This document shows positions 50,740 through 59,263 of a DNA stretch of 64,000 nt, piece after piece; the first letter of the stretch is position 1, and each line of letters starts with the position of its first letter. The notes beneath the pieces are model-generated. The model saw nothing but the letters and a program-made list of their open reading frames with translations, made no database searches and was not told the DNA's origin. Source of the stretch: Lentzea cavernae. Lineage in GTDB: Bacteria > Actinomycetota > Actinomycetes > Mycobacteriales > Pseudonocardiaceae. The stretch covers positions 124,001-188,000 of the forward strand of contig NZ_BNAR01000005.1 of assembly GCF_014653695.1 (NCBI RefSeq), written 5' to 3'. The position numbers and the translations under genes are program-made.

Positions 50740-50967
50740 TCAGGACTGCGTGGACGGTCCGGCCGGAATCTCGTTGGCACGTGCGACATTGCCTGCGACG
50801 ATGCCTCTGCCTTCCCCGTGCGGGAGCTTCCACCAGCCGGAGCACCCGCGCGGGCACGGGTGCGACATCTCGTGCAGCACAAGGCCTTCGGGACCGGGAA
50901 CGGGTTGTTGCCACGACATGGTTCCGGACCCCGCGCAGAGCAGGCAGGTGTCCTCTTCGCACTCCAC
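50740..50967 (-). CDS. 75-aa Cys-rich protein
   Basis: From GTG 50967. Opens [14 protein letters not shown] (a CxxCxGxG knuckle), then [20 protein letters not shown], and a polar tail. Same knuckle type as the 58-aa gene just downstream, which suggests a related pair. No signal peptide or membrane segment. Divergent from the frameshifted SDR gene. Confidence 0.55.
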   Translation of the reverse strand: MECEEDTCLLCAGSGTMSWQQPVPGPEGLVLHEMSHPCPRGCSGWWKLPHGEGRGIVAGNVARANEIPAGPSTQS

Positions 50968-51029
50968 ACCCAGGATTTACTCCACACGGGACACTTCGGG
51001 CAATCGCTGGATCGAGGGGAGATCACCGA

Positions 51030-51759
51030 TGGCAGTCGCGATCGTGACGGGAGCCGGTTCCGGGGTGGGGCGCGCGGCGGCGCGAACCCTGCTGGCGGCG
51101 GGGTTCCAGGTGGCGCTGGCGGCCGGCGCGAGGACGCGCTGACCGAGACCGGAGAGGGCTTTCCCGGCTCCGCGCTCGTGGTGCCGACCGATGTGTCGCG
51201 TGAGGACTCGGTCGTCGCGTTGTTCGAGACGGTCGTCGCGCGCTTCGGCCGTGTCGACGTGTTGTTCAACAACGCCGGTATGAACGTGCGCGCCACACCG
51301 ATCGAGGAGTTCAGCCTCAGCGCGTGGGAGAAGGTCGTCGGGGTGAACCTGACGGGCGCGTTCCTGTGCGCCCGCGAGGCGTTCAAGGTGATGAAGACGC
51401 ACGGTGGTGGCCGGATCATCAACAACGGCTCGGTCTCGGCGTCCGTGCCGCGCCCGCACGCCGTCGCCTACAACGCGACCAAGCACGCGATGACCGGGCT
51501 GACGAAGTCGTTGTCGCTGGAGGGCCGCGAGTTCGGCATCGCGTGCGGTCAGATCGACATCGGCAACGCCGCGACGGAGATGACCGAGCGGATGGGCGCC
51601 GGTGTGCTGCAGGCGAACTTCGAGACGCGGCCGGAGCCGACGTTCGACGTGCGGCACGTGGCCGATGCCGTGCTGTACCAGGCTCAGCTGCCGCTGAACG
51701 CCAACGTGCAGTTCATGACCGTGATGGCCACGAACATGCCCTACATCGGCAGGGGCTGA
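51030..51759 (+). pseudogene. Short-chain dehydrogenase/reductase with a -1 frameshift
   Basis: The SDR start [31 protein letters not shown] at ATG 51030 is in one frame. The rest ([47 protein letters not shown] to the stop at 51759) is in another. The break lies at about 51118-51126, where one G appears to be missing from a G/C run; restoring it gives the normal ALAGRRED junction. Either a real recent inactivation or a sequencing error. The catalytic Tyr/Lys YNATK is intact downstream. Confidence 0.85.
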
Positions 51760-52244
51760 GCCTGGTACAGACCGCCGCCGCGTTCGAGCAGACCGAGGTC
51801 GACGAGGTAGCGCCGGATGGTGACGTGGTCGAGCTCTCCCCCGTCGCACCAAGCCTGCAACCGCTCGTTGATCTCGGTCTCCTCGTAGTAGGTCGTCGGG
51901 GTGAAGGCGTGCGAGGCGACGTGTTCGAGGATCTTGCGGCGGCGTTCGTGGGCGACCGGCAACGAGACGAGCTTGCCGTCCCGCACGAACGGCGCGAGCC
52001 CGTCCGCGGGCATCGCCTCGGTGAGGGTCGCGGCGAGTGGTTTGAGGTCGGCGGGCCGGGCCGGTTCACCTTCGACCAGCCCGGCCTCGCGGAGCTTGCG
52101 CAGCGCGGTGCCGGCGTCCTTGACCTTCAGTCCGGAGGCGGTGGCGACGTCGGCCAGGGTTCCCGCGCCGAGGACGACGGCGGCGAACGCCCGCAGCCTC
52201 GTGGGTTCGGCCAGTGCGCGCACGACGGATTCCGGAGTGGTCAT
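51741..52244 (-). CDS. ArsR-like regulator with DUF2087 domain
   Basis: 167 aa from ATG 52244. N-terminal winged helix ([39 protein letters not shown]) and a C-terminal DUF2087 segment ([45 protein letters not shown]). A DNA-binding regulator of unknown signal. Overlaps the SDR 3' end convergently by 19 bp. Confidence 0.9.
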   Translation of the reverse strand: MTTPESVVRALAEPTRLRAFAAVVLGAGTLADVATASGLKVKDAGTALRKLREAGLVEGEPARPADLKPLAATLTEAMPADGLAPFVRDGKLVSLPVAHERRRKILEHVASHAFTPTTYYEETEINERLQAWCDGGELDHVTIRRYLVDLGLLERGGGLYQAQPLPM

Positions 52245-52309
52245 GCCTGCGAACCTAACGCCGCCGTCCACCGGTTTTCAGCGAGAGGCCGCGCCCTGCC
52301 AGTCCGCGC

Positions 52310-52786
52310 TCAACGGCCTACCAGGCCCTCGGCCATGACGTCGGCGAGGTAGCCGTCGAAGTCCGGTGCGTCGGGCTCGAGCACGTGCCGGACCCACGCG
52401 GTGCGTTCGTGGGCCAGCGGCGGGAGCTCCCAGACACATCCGATGAGGTCCTTGGGGATGACGGTGAAGCGCGTGAGGTCCGGGTCGGTCGATCCGAGGA
52501 ACGGCTGGTCGCCGGACACGGCGGTGCGGCAGTGCAGGACGTTGTCCCAGACCCAGTTGTAGGCGTTGAGGTACATGCCCGCGGCACTGCGGTGCAGGAC
52601 CGTCACGGTGGCGGGCGGGGTCGGGTCGTCGAAGTCCGGGTAGATCCGCGGCAGGAACGCGCAGGCGGCGTCGCGGATGTCGTCGGTGATCTCCAGCCCC
52701 GGGGTGACCACCTCGTAGCGCTTGACGTGTCTGCCCGCGACGACCAGCGGTTCCTTGACCGCCAGCTGCTTCTCGTAGAAAGCCAT
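52310..52786 (-). CDS. Hypothetical protein
   Basis: 158 aa, not recognised. Alpha/beta composition with several Trp/Tyr residues (LNAYNWVWDNVLHCRTAVSG) and the conserved-looking WELPPLAHERTAWVRHVLEPD. Cytosolic. Divergent from the proline iminopeptidase gene; the CTGAC-N7-GTCAG element in the gap could regulate both. Confidence 0.75.
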   Translation of the reverse strand: MAFYEKQLAVKEPLVVAGRHVKRYEVVTPGLEITDDIRDAACAFLPRIYPDFDDPTPPATVTVLHRSAAGMYLNAYNWVWDNVLHCRTAVSGDQPFLGSTDPDLTRFTVIPKDLIGCVWELPPLAHERTAWVRHVLEPDAPDFDGYLADVMAEGLVGR

Positions 52787-52808
52787 GCGTCGAACGTATG
52801 AGCTAACC

Positions 52809-52825
52809 CTGACAGCTTCCGTCAG
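52809..52825. promoter_or_regulatory. CTGAC-N7-GTCAG element upstream of iminopeptidase gene
   Basis: CTGAC (52809-52813) and GTCAG (52821-52825) with a 7-base spacer, 25 bp before the iminopeptidase ATG. Identical half-sites and spacing recur at 53821-53837 before the WYL regulator gene. Confidence 0.6.
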
Positions 52826-52850
52826 TGATGCGATGGGCGATCATGTCCGC

Positions 52851-53816
52851 ATGGCGAGCACATCCGAGGACAGTCGTTATCCCGCGATCGAGCCGTACGA
52901 GTCGGGCAGCCTGGAGGTCGGCGACGGCCACTCGCTGTACTGGGAGGTCTCGGGCAACCCCGAGGGCAAGCCGGCCGTCGTGCTGCACGGCGGTCCCGGC
53001 TCCGGCAGCTCTCCGCGGACGCGGAGCCTGTTCGACCCGAGCCGCTACCGCGTGGTCCAGTTCGACCAGCGCAACGCCGGGCGCAGCACCCCATCGGCGA
53101 CCGACCCGGTGGTCGACCTGTCGGCGAACACCACCGCGCACCTCATCGCCGACATCGAGGCGCTGCGGGTCCACCTGGGCGTCGAGCGCTGGCTCGTGGA
53201 GGGCGGCTCGTGGGGCGTCACGCTCGGCCTCGCCTACGCGCAGGCGCATCCCGAGCGGGTGACCGAACTCGTGCTCGCGGCCGTGACGGCAGGCGACCGC
53301 AGTGAGACCGACTGGATCACCCGCGACATGGGCCGCGTCTTCCCGCGCGAGTGGGAACGCTTCCGCGACGGCGTGCCCTCCGCAGACCGCGACGGCGACC
53401 TGTCCGCCGCCTACACCAGGCTGCTGCACGATCCCGACCCCGAGGTCAGGGCCGCGGCCGCGCACCGGTGGTGCGAGTGGGAGGACACGCACATGTCGCT
53501 GGCCCCCGACGCAGCACCGTTCCTGTCGGTGGCGGAGCCGTCGTTCCAGCTCGCCTTCGCCCGCCTCGTGACCCACTACTGGTCCCACGGCTGCTTCCTC
53601 GAGGAAGGCCAGCTGCTGCGCGACATCGGGCGGCTCCACGGCATCCCCGGCGTGCTGATCCACGGGCGCTACGACGTCAGCGGCCCGCTCGCCACGGCCT
53701 GGGCACTGCACCGGGCCTGGCCCGGGAGCGAACTCGTCGTCCTGGACGACACCGGCCACGGCGGCGGCAGCATGACAGCGGCGATCGTCGCCGCCACCGA
53801 CCGCTTCGGCGGCTGA
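52851..53816 (+). CDS. pip: Proline iminopeptidase
   Basis: 321 aa from ATG 52851 (ATG 52833 is also in frame). S33 alpha/beta hydrolase: HGGPGSGSS (oxyanion HGGPG), DQRNAGRS, the nucleophile in GGSWGVTLGL, Asp in IHGRYDVSGP and His in DDTGHGGGS. Removes N-terminal proline from peptides. Followed by a WYL regulator gene with the same operator motif in its promoter. Confidence 0.93.
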   Translation: MASTSEDSRYPAIEPYESGSLEVGDGHSLYWEVSGNPEGKPAVVLHGGPGSGSSPRTRSLFDPSRYRVVQFDQRNAGRSTPSATDPVVDLSANTTAHLIADIEALRVHLGVERWLVEGGSWGVTLGLAYAQAHPERVTELVLAAVTAGDRSETDWITRDMGRVFPREWERFRDGVPSADRDGDLSAAYTRLLHDPDPEVRAAAAHRWCEWEDTHMSLAPDAAPFLSVAEPSFQLAFARLVTHYWSHGCFLEEGQLLRDIGRLHGIPGVLIHGRYDVSGPLATAWALHRAWPGSELVVLDDTGHGGGSMTAAIVAATDRFGG

Positions 53817-53820
53817 ACCG

Positions 53821-53837
53821 CTGACACCGTGTGTCAG
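53821..53837. promoter_or_regulatory. CTGAC-N7-GTCAG element upstream of WYL regulator gene
   Basis: CTGACAC (53821-53827) and GTGTCAG (53831-53837) are perfect arms around CGT, ten bases before the regulator start, consistent with autoregulation. Confidence 0.65.
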
Positions 53838-53846
53838 TGTGTGCAC

Positions 53847-54815
53847 GTGCGCGCGAGTCGACTGGTGTCGTTGCTGCTCCTCCTGCAGGCCAAGGGCCGC
53901 ATGACGGCCCAGTCCCTGGCCGACGAGCTGGAGGTGTCGGTGCGCACCATCTACCGCGACGTCGACTCCCTGCACGCGGCCGGCGTCCCCCTCTACGGCG
54001 ACGCCGGCCCGTCCGGCGGCTACCAACTCCTCGACGGCTACCGCACCCGCCTGACCGGCCTGACCGAACAGGAGGCAGAGTCCCTGTTCCTCGCAGGCCT
54101 GCCGGGCCCGGCAGCAGACCTGGGCCTCGGCGACGCGGTCTCCGCGGCCCAGCTCAAGCTGATGGCGGCGCTGCCGTCCCCGATGCGCGACCGCGCCTCC
54201 CGCATGGCCACGCGCTTCCACCTCGACGCCCCCGCCTGGTACTACGACCCGGAACGCTCACCGTTGCTGGGCCTGGTGGCGGACGCGGTGTGGCGGGAAC
54301 GCCTGCTGGAGGTCAGCTACCGGCGCTGGCGCTCACCCGAGGACGTGACACGCGTGCTGCGCCCCCTGGGCCTCGTGCTCAAGGCGGGCCGCTGGTACCT
54401 GGTCGCCCAGGGCTCGACCCGCATCTCGACCTACCGCGTGTCGCAGATCCAGGCGGCCACCGTGCTGGACAAGTCGTTCGCACGCCCCGAGGGCTTCGAC
54501 CTGGCGGCGCACTGGACGGAGTCGCTGGAGGACTTCCAGGCCCGGCAGTACACGGGCTCGGCGGTCATCCGGCTGTCCGAGCGTGGTTGGGAGTCGTTCG
54601 CGTCGAACGTGCTGCCGGTGGTGGCGAAGGCCGCTCAGGAGTCCGTTGTGGACGAGGACGGTTCGTTCCGGGTGACGATCCCCATCGAGTCCGTGGACCA
54701 TGCGACCGGGATGTTGCTGCGGCTGGGCGGTGAGGTCGAGGTGCTGGAGCCCGTGGAGTTGCGGGAGCAGGTGACGGCGGCGGTGCGGCGGTTGGCGTCG
54801 ATCTACCTGGGGTGA
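53847..54815 (+). CDS. WYL-domain transcriptional regulator
   Basis: 322 aa from GTG 53847; upstream codons lie inside the operator. HTH_11 MTAQSLADELEVSVRTIYRDVDSLHAAGVPLYGDAGPSGGY, WYL domain (RLLEVSYRRWRSPEDVTRVLRPLGLVLKAGRWYLVA) and WCX tail. Controls itself and probably the proline iminopeptidase and the divergent hypothetical gene through CTGAC-N7-GTCAG. Confidence 0.94.
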   Translation: MRASRLVSLLLLLQAKGRMTAQSLADELEVSVRTIYRDVDSLHAAGVPLYGDAGPSGGYQLLDGYRTRLTGLTEQEAESLFLAGLPGPAADLGLGDAVSAAQLKLMAALPSPMRDRASRMATRFHLDAPAWYYDPERSPLLGLVADAVWRERLLEVSYRRWRSPEDVTRVLRPLGLVLKAGRWYLVAQGSTRISTYRVSQIQAATVLDKSFARPEGFDLAAHWTESLEDFQARQYTGSAVIRLSERGWESFASNVLPVVAKAAQESVVDEDGSFRVTIPIESVDHATGMLLRLGGEVEVLEPVELREQVTAAVRRLASIYLG

Positions 54816-55008
54816 CCGAACCTCGCCAGGTGGTGCCGGAGCAGTCGGGGTGGCGCAGGAGGTCCTGTGTGGACAGGTGGAAGCCGGGGTGCCGTCCGAC
54901 TTTGCACGGCACGTGGACGGCGGGGTGGCTCGGGTCCAGGACCACGGCTTCGACGTCGACCGGCCGGACCCGCCCACGACCAAGCCATCAACGTGCGCGA
55001 CGGCCTGC

Positions 55009-55623
55009 TCACACAACCCGCGCGAGCTCCCGGTCATGCACCCGCCCCAACACCACCTGCGCCACCAAAGCCCCCACCAGCGCCATGAACATGTCCCACT
55101 GCGTGTCCCACACATCCCCCTGGGTCCCGAGGAACTCATCCGCGGCCGAACCCCCGACCACCGCCGCCAGCCACTCTCCCAACTCATAGGTAGCGCTGAA
55201 CGCCAAACAAACGCACACCACAACAAAAAACAACCACCCACCAGGCCGCAACGGCGACCGCCGCACCAGGATCTCCCGGGCGAGCACCGCCGGCACGAAC
55301 CCCTGCACGAAGTGCGCGAACCGGTCGTAGTGATTGCGAGCCAGATCGAAGAGGTCCTGCACCCAGAACCCGGCCGGCACACGCGCGTACGTGTAGTGGC
55401 CGCCCAACAGCAACACCAGCGCGTGCAGGAAGATCAGCCGGTACAGCAGCGGTGTCAGGCGAAACCGCCGGTACGTCGCCACCAGCAGCACCCCGCCGAT
55501 CACGACGGGCGCGACCTCGAGGTACCAGGTGGCACGGTCATACGGGCCAATCCCGGACACGACCAGGGCAACGACCGTCAGCCCGAGCAGGACCAGCGGT
55601 TCGGCGTGCGTCTTAGAGCTCAC
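55009..55623 (-). CDS. DUF2238 membrane protein (YjdF-like)
   Basis: 204 aa from GTG 55623. About six membrane helices, with the family signature YDRFAHFVQGFVPAVLAREILVR and ELGEWLAAVVGG. Function unknown. Last gene of the helicase operon, overlapping the acetyltransferase gene by 11 bp. Confidence 0.9.
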   Translation of the reverse strand: MSSKTHAEPLVLLGLTVVALVVSGIGPYDRATWYLEVAPVVIGGVLLVATYRRFRLTPLLYRLIFLHALVLLLGGHYTYARVPAGFWVQDLFDLARNHYDRFAHFVQGFVPAVLAREILVRRSPLRPGGWLFFVVVCVCLAFSATYELGEWLAAVVGGSAADEFLGTQGDVWDTQWDMFMALVGALVAQVVLGRVHDRELARVV

Positions 55624-56152
55624 GGACCACCTTGCAGGGATTGCCGACGGCGAGCACGCGCGGCGGGATGTCGCGCGTGACGACGCTACCGGCTCCGATG
55701 ACCGCGTTGTCGCCGATCGTGACACCGGCGCAGACGATGACGCCGCCGCCGAGCCAGACGTTGTCGCCGATGACGATCGGGGCGGCGGACTCGTAGCGCT
55801 GGCGGCGGGCCTCGTGGTCCTCAAGGGGGTGCAGGGCGGTGAGCAGTTGGGCGCGGGGGCCGATGGAGACGTCGTCGCCGATGGTGATGGTGGCGCAGTC
55901 CATGAGGATGGCGTCGTAGTTGAGGAAGCTGTTGGATCCCATGTGGATCTGGTAGCCGTAGTCGCACTGGAACCGCGGCATGACCCAGGAGCCTTCGCCG
56001 ATCGAACCGAAGAGCGTCGAGATGACCTCGCCGGAGCGGGTGGCGTTGAACTCGTCCACCAGGGCTTGGGCGCGGAGGCGTTCGGCGACCAGTTCGGGGT
56101 CGGAGTCCTTGTACAGCCGGCCTGTCGTCATCTTCTGCTTCTCGGTGATCAC
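55613..56152 (-). CDS. maa: Maltose/galactoside O-acetyltransferase family protein
   Basis: 179 aa from GTG 56152, which overlaps the SWIM gene stop as GTGA and restores the usual family start (TEKQKM before GRLYKDSDPELVAERLRA); ATG 56131 is the shorter alternative. Left-handed beta-helix hexapeptide repeats (IMDCATITIGDDVSIGP, PIVIGDNVWLGGGVIVCAGVTIGDNAVIGAGSVV) and the catalytic His in LTALHPL. Acetylates sugars from acetyl-CoA. Confidence 0.92.
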   Translation of the reverse strand: MITEKQKMTTGRLYKDSDPELVAERLRAQALVDEFNATRSGEVISTLFGSIGEGSWVMPRFQCDYGYQIHMGSNSFLNYDAILMDCATITIGDDVSIGPRAQLLTALHPLEDHEARRQRYESAAPIVIGDNVWLGGGVIVCAGVTIGDNAVIGAGSVVTRDIPPRVLAVGNPCKVVREL

Positions 56153-56904
56153 CCTTCGAGAGTGCCGGAAAGCAGGGCGCGGGCGCGGGTGGCGGCGATC
56201 TCCATCAGCGCCACGAGGTCCGCGGCCTCGAAGCCGGGCGGTGGCTCGACGGCGAGCACCACAGGTGTGGTGGCGGGAACGGCGGGGCGGGCGGGCAGTT
56301 GACCTGCTTGTTCGTGGGAAACCACCACAGGTGTTCTGGTGCCGACGGGGCCTGCGACTCGGTCGCGCAGCGCGTCGAGGAGTTCCTGTTCCGGTTTTCC
56401 CTTGAGCAGCAGCAGGACGAACGGGTCGGTGTCGAGCAGCCAGCCGACCTGGAAGGCCAGTGCGGCGGCGTGGCGGCAGGGCAGTTCCCAGCCGTCGCAG
56501 TCGCAGTCGGGTTCGAGGTCGCCGATGCCGGGCAGCAGGTCCACTCCGGACTCCTCGGCGGCGAGGACGAGGTCGCGGGGCATGTCGTTGTCCAGCAAGG
56601 CGGCGATGTGGCCGGAGTGTTCGGCGACGCGGTCGAGGAACCGTCCCCATTGGACTTCGGAGAGCACGGGGACGCTGACGGTGGTGCTGTAGGCGGTGTC
56701 GTCGTCGTGGACCTGGGCGTGCAGGCGGCCGGGGCTGACGGTGACGGGGCCGACGACGCCGGCGTGGGCGTAGCGGCGGCCGAGGTTGAGCATGCCGGTG
56801 TCGAGTGCGGTGTCCTTGAGGGCCTGCACCCAGGCCTTGCCCCACCAGGTGGTGGCGATGCGGCGTTTCACCTTGGGGAACGCGGCGAACCCGCGGGCGG
56901 TCAT
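56149..56904 (-). CDS. SWIM zinc-finger protein
   Basis: 251 aa from ATG 56904 (ATGA with the helicase stop). The N-terminal region (WWGKAWVQAL; RRYAHAGVVGPVTVSPGRL) is typical of helicase-partner SWIM proteins. The SWIM finger CDCDGWELPCRHAAALAF (CxCx-CxH) lies near residue 125. Works with the SNF2 ATPase encoded just upstream, presumably for DNA binding. Confidence 0.93.
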   Translation of the reverse strand: MTARGFAAFPKVKRRIATTWWGKAWVQALKDTALDTGMLNLGRRYAHAGVVGPVTVSPGRLHAQVHDDDTAYSTTVSVPVLSEVQWGRFLDRVAEHSGHIAALLDNDMPRDLVLAAEESGVDLLPGIGDLEPDCDCDGWELPCRHAAALAFQVGWLLDTDPFVLLLLKGKPEQELLDALRDRVAGPVGTRTPVVVSHEQAGQLPARPAVPATTPVVLAVEPPPGFEAADLVALMEIAATRARALLSGTLEG

Positions 56905-59222
56905 GGCGCGCTCCTGAGCTGGACGAGTTCGGCGAGTTCGGCGTCGGTGAGTTCGGTGAACGCGGCCTCTCCGCCGTGCAGGACGGCGTCGGCGAGGTCG
57001 CGCTTGTCCTGCAGCAGAGCGGCGATGCGTTCCTCGACGGTGCCTTCGGTGACGAGCTTGTGCACCTGGACGGGTCTGGTCTGGCCGATGCGGTAGGCGC
57101 GGTCGGTGGCCTGGTCCTCGACGGCGGGGTTCCACCAGCGGTCGAAGTGGATGACGTGGTCGGCGCGGGTGAGGTTGAGTCCGGTGCCGGCGGCCTTGAG
57201 CGAGAGCAGGAACACGGGTGCGCGGCCGTTCTGGAAGTCGTCGACCATCTGCTCGCGCCGGGGCACGGGGGTGCCGCCGTGCAGGAACCGGGTGGGCTGG
57301 GTGATGTGCTTCTCGAGCAGTTTGGCCATGCCGACGTACTGGGTGAAGATCAGCGCGGAGCCGTCCTCGGCGACGATCGTGGCGAGCAGTTCGTCGAGCA
57401 GGTCGAGCTTGCCGGAGGTGCCCTGCAGCGAGTCGTGGCCGAGGTAGTGCGACGGGTGGTTGCAGATCTGCTTGAGGCCGGTGAGCAGCTTCAGCACGAG
57501 CCCGCGCCGGGCCATGCCGTCGGAGTGGGCGATCTGCTCGAGGGTCTCGCGGGTCAGCGCCTCGTAGAGCGCGGCCTGCTCCACCGACAGCGACACGTAC
57601 CGGTCGGTCTCGGTCTTGGCGGGCAGTTCGGGGGCGACGCCGGGATCGGACTTGCGGCGGCGCAGCAGGAACGGCCGCACGAGTTTGGCGAGGGTGTCGT
57701 CGGGTCGCGGCCAGCGGGTGCGGAACGCGCGGTGCGTGCCGAGCAGGCCCGGTGTGGTCCAGTCCAGCACGGCCCACAGTTCCGAGAGCGAGTTCTCCAC
57801 GGGTGTGCCGGACAACGCGACGCGGGCGGCGCCGGGGATGGAGCGCAGTGCCTTGGCGGTGCCGGAGTGCGGGTTCTTGACGTGCTGAGCCTCGTCGGCG
57901 ACGACCATGCCCCAGGTGTGGCAGCGCAAGGCCTCGGCGTCCAGGCGCATGGTGCCGTAGGTGGTGAGCACGACGCCGTCCTGCGGCAGGGTCCGGTGTG
58001 GACCGTGGTAGCGGGTGACGGGCGTGCCGGGGGCGAAGCGGCGGATCTCGCGTTCCCAGTTGCCCAGCAGCGAGGCCGGGCAGACGACGAGTGTCGGGCG
58101 GGGATCGGCGCGGTGCAGGTGCAGGGCGATGAGGGTGATGGTCTTGCCCAGGCCCATGTCGTCGGCCAGACAGGCACCGAGTCCGAGGCTCGTCATGTGG
58201 GCGAGCCAGCGCAGGCCGTGCAGCTGGTAGTCGCGCAGCTGTGCCTTCAGCGCCGCGGGCTGGGGGAACTCCGGCACGGTGGTGATGGCGGCGGTGAGGC
58301 CGTGCGGGACGACGTCGACGCGTTCGCCGTCGATGATCGCGACGCCGGTGAGGGCGGCGGTGACGGCCTGCACGGCGCTGAGGGGCTTGAGCCGGCGCCG
58401 GACCTTCTTCCGCAGTGACGGGTCGACGAGCACCCACTGGTCGCGCAGCCGCACGACCGGCCGGGACGCCTCGGCGACGAGGTCCATCTCGGCCTCGGTC
58501 AGGTCCTGCCCGCCCAGGGCGAGCCGCCAGTCGAACGTGAGCAGGTCGCCGGCCTGGAACGTGCCGCCGGACTCGCCGATGACGGCCTTCGCGGACAGCC
58601 CGCCGACGACGCCGCGCGGCCAGTGGACCTCGATGCCGGTGCCGAGCAGTTCGGCGACCTCGCCGTCGGTGAGCTCGGCGGTGTCGAGCAGGCGCTGCAA
58701 CGGGGGCCAGTCGACGCGGCTCATCGCGCGGATGGCGTCGAGCTCGCGACCGGAGCCGCGCACGTCGCGCGGGTGGGGGTCGGTGATGGCGCGGACCTGC
58801 ACGATCGCCCGGAACCGCAGGTCGTCGGTCGTCTCCACGCGCAGGGAGATGGTGATCTGCTCGTCGGCCCACGCCTTGAGCCCGGAGACGTCATGGGGCT
58901 CGGTGCCGGCGAACGGTCCGGTGCCGGTGCGGGGCAGGGTGTCGGCGACGGCGTCGAGGAACGCGCGGAGCAGCTCGTAGTCGCCGCGCGCGGCGAGCTG
59001 GCGCAGGTGCAGCTCGTCGGCGTGGTCGAGCGGCCCGACGCGCCAGGTGTCGTGGCCGGCGGCCGTCACGCCCGGCACGATCCGGCCGCGGGCGACCAGC
59101 GTGAGCGCGGTCGCGGCCGCCACGGCCCAGTAGCCGTCCTCGGCCAGCGCCTCGGGCAACGCTTCGAGCAGGGGCTTTCCGCGGAGCTGACCGAGTCTGG
59201 GCGGGTCGGCGGGCACGAACAC
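56901..59222 (-). CDS. SNF2/RapA-family DEAD-like helicase
   Basis: 773 aa from GTG 59222. An N-terminal bacterial SNF2-associated domain to about 300, then the ATPase: motif I DDMGLGKT at 354-361, motif II DEAQ at 443-446, motif III LSGTPVENSLSELW, and the C-terminal RecA lobe with FTQYVGM, SLKAAGTGLNLTRAD and DRAYRIGQTRPVQVHKL. A DNA translocase or remodeller. First gene of an operon with the SWIM, Maa and DUF2238 genes; divergent from a TetR whose operator lies six bases from its start. Confidence 0.95.
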   Translation of the reverse strand: MFVPADPPRLGQLRGKPLLEALPEALAEDGYWAVAAATALTLVARGRIVPGVTAAGHDTWRVGPLDHADELHLRQLAARGDYELLRAFLDAVADTLPRTGTGPFAGTEPHDVSGLKAWADEQITISLRVETTDDLRFRAIVQVRAITDPHPRDVRGSGRELDAIRAMSRVDWPPLQRLLDTAELTDGEVAELLGTGIEVHWPRGVVGGLSAKAVIGESGGTFQAGDLLTFDWRLALGGQDLTEAEMDLVAEASRPVVRLRDQWVLVDPSLRKKVRRRLKPLSAVQAVTAALTGVAIIDGERVDVVPHGLTAAITTVPEFPQPAALKAQLRDYQLHGLRWLAHMTSLGLGACLADDMGLGKTITLIALHLHRADPRPTLVVCPASLLGNWEREIRRFAPGTPVTRYHGPHRTLPQDGVVLTTYGTMRLDAEALRCHTWGMVVADEAQHVKNPHSGTAKALRSIPGAARVALSGTPVENSLSELWAVLDWTTPGLLGTHRAFRTRWPRPDDTLAKLVRPFLLRRRKSDPGVAPELPAKTETDRYVSLSVEQAALYEALTRETLEQIAHSDGMARRGLVLKLLTGLKQICNHPSHYLGHDSLQGTSGKLDLLDELLATIVAEDGSALIFTQYVGMAKLLEKHITQPTRFLHGGTPVPRREQMVDDFQNGRAPVFLLSLKAAGTGLNLTRADHVIHFDRWWNPAVEDQATDRAYRIGQTRPVQVHKLVTEGTVEERIAALLQDKRDLADAVLHGGEAAFTELTDAELAELVQLRSAP

Positions 59223-59227
59223 ACCCT

Positions 59228-59248
59228 GTACCGTACACCATACGGTAC
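59228..59248. promoter_or_regulatory. TetR operator, GTACCGTA-N5-TACGGTAC
   Basis: Perfect 8-bp arms at 59228-59235 and 59241-59248 with a CACCA spacer, in the 41-bp gap between the helicase and TetR starts. Same CCGTA-N5-TACGG core as 44227-44267. Confidence 0.8.
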
Positions 59249-59263
59249 GGTAGTGTCCGGCTC

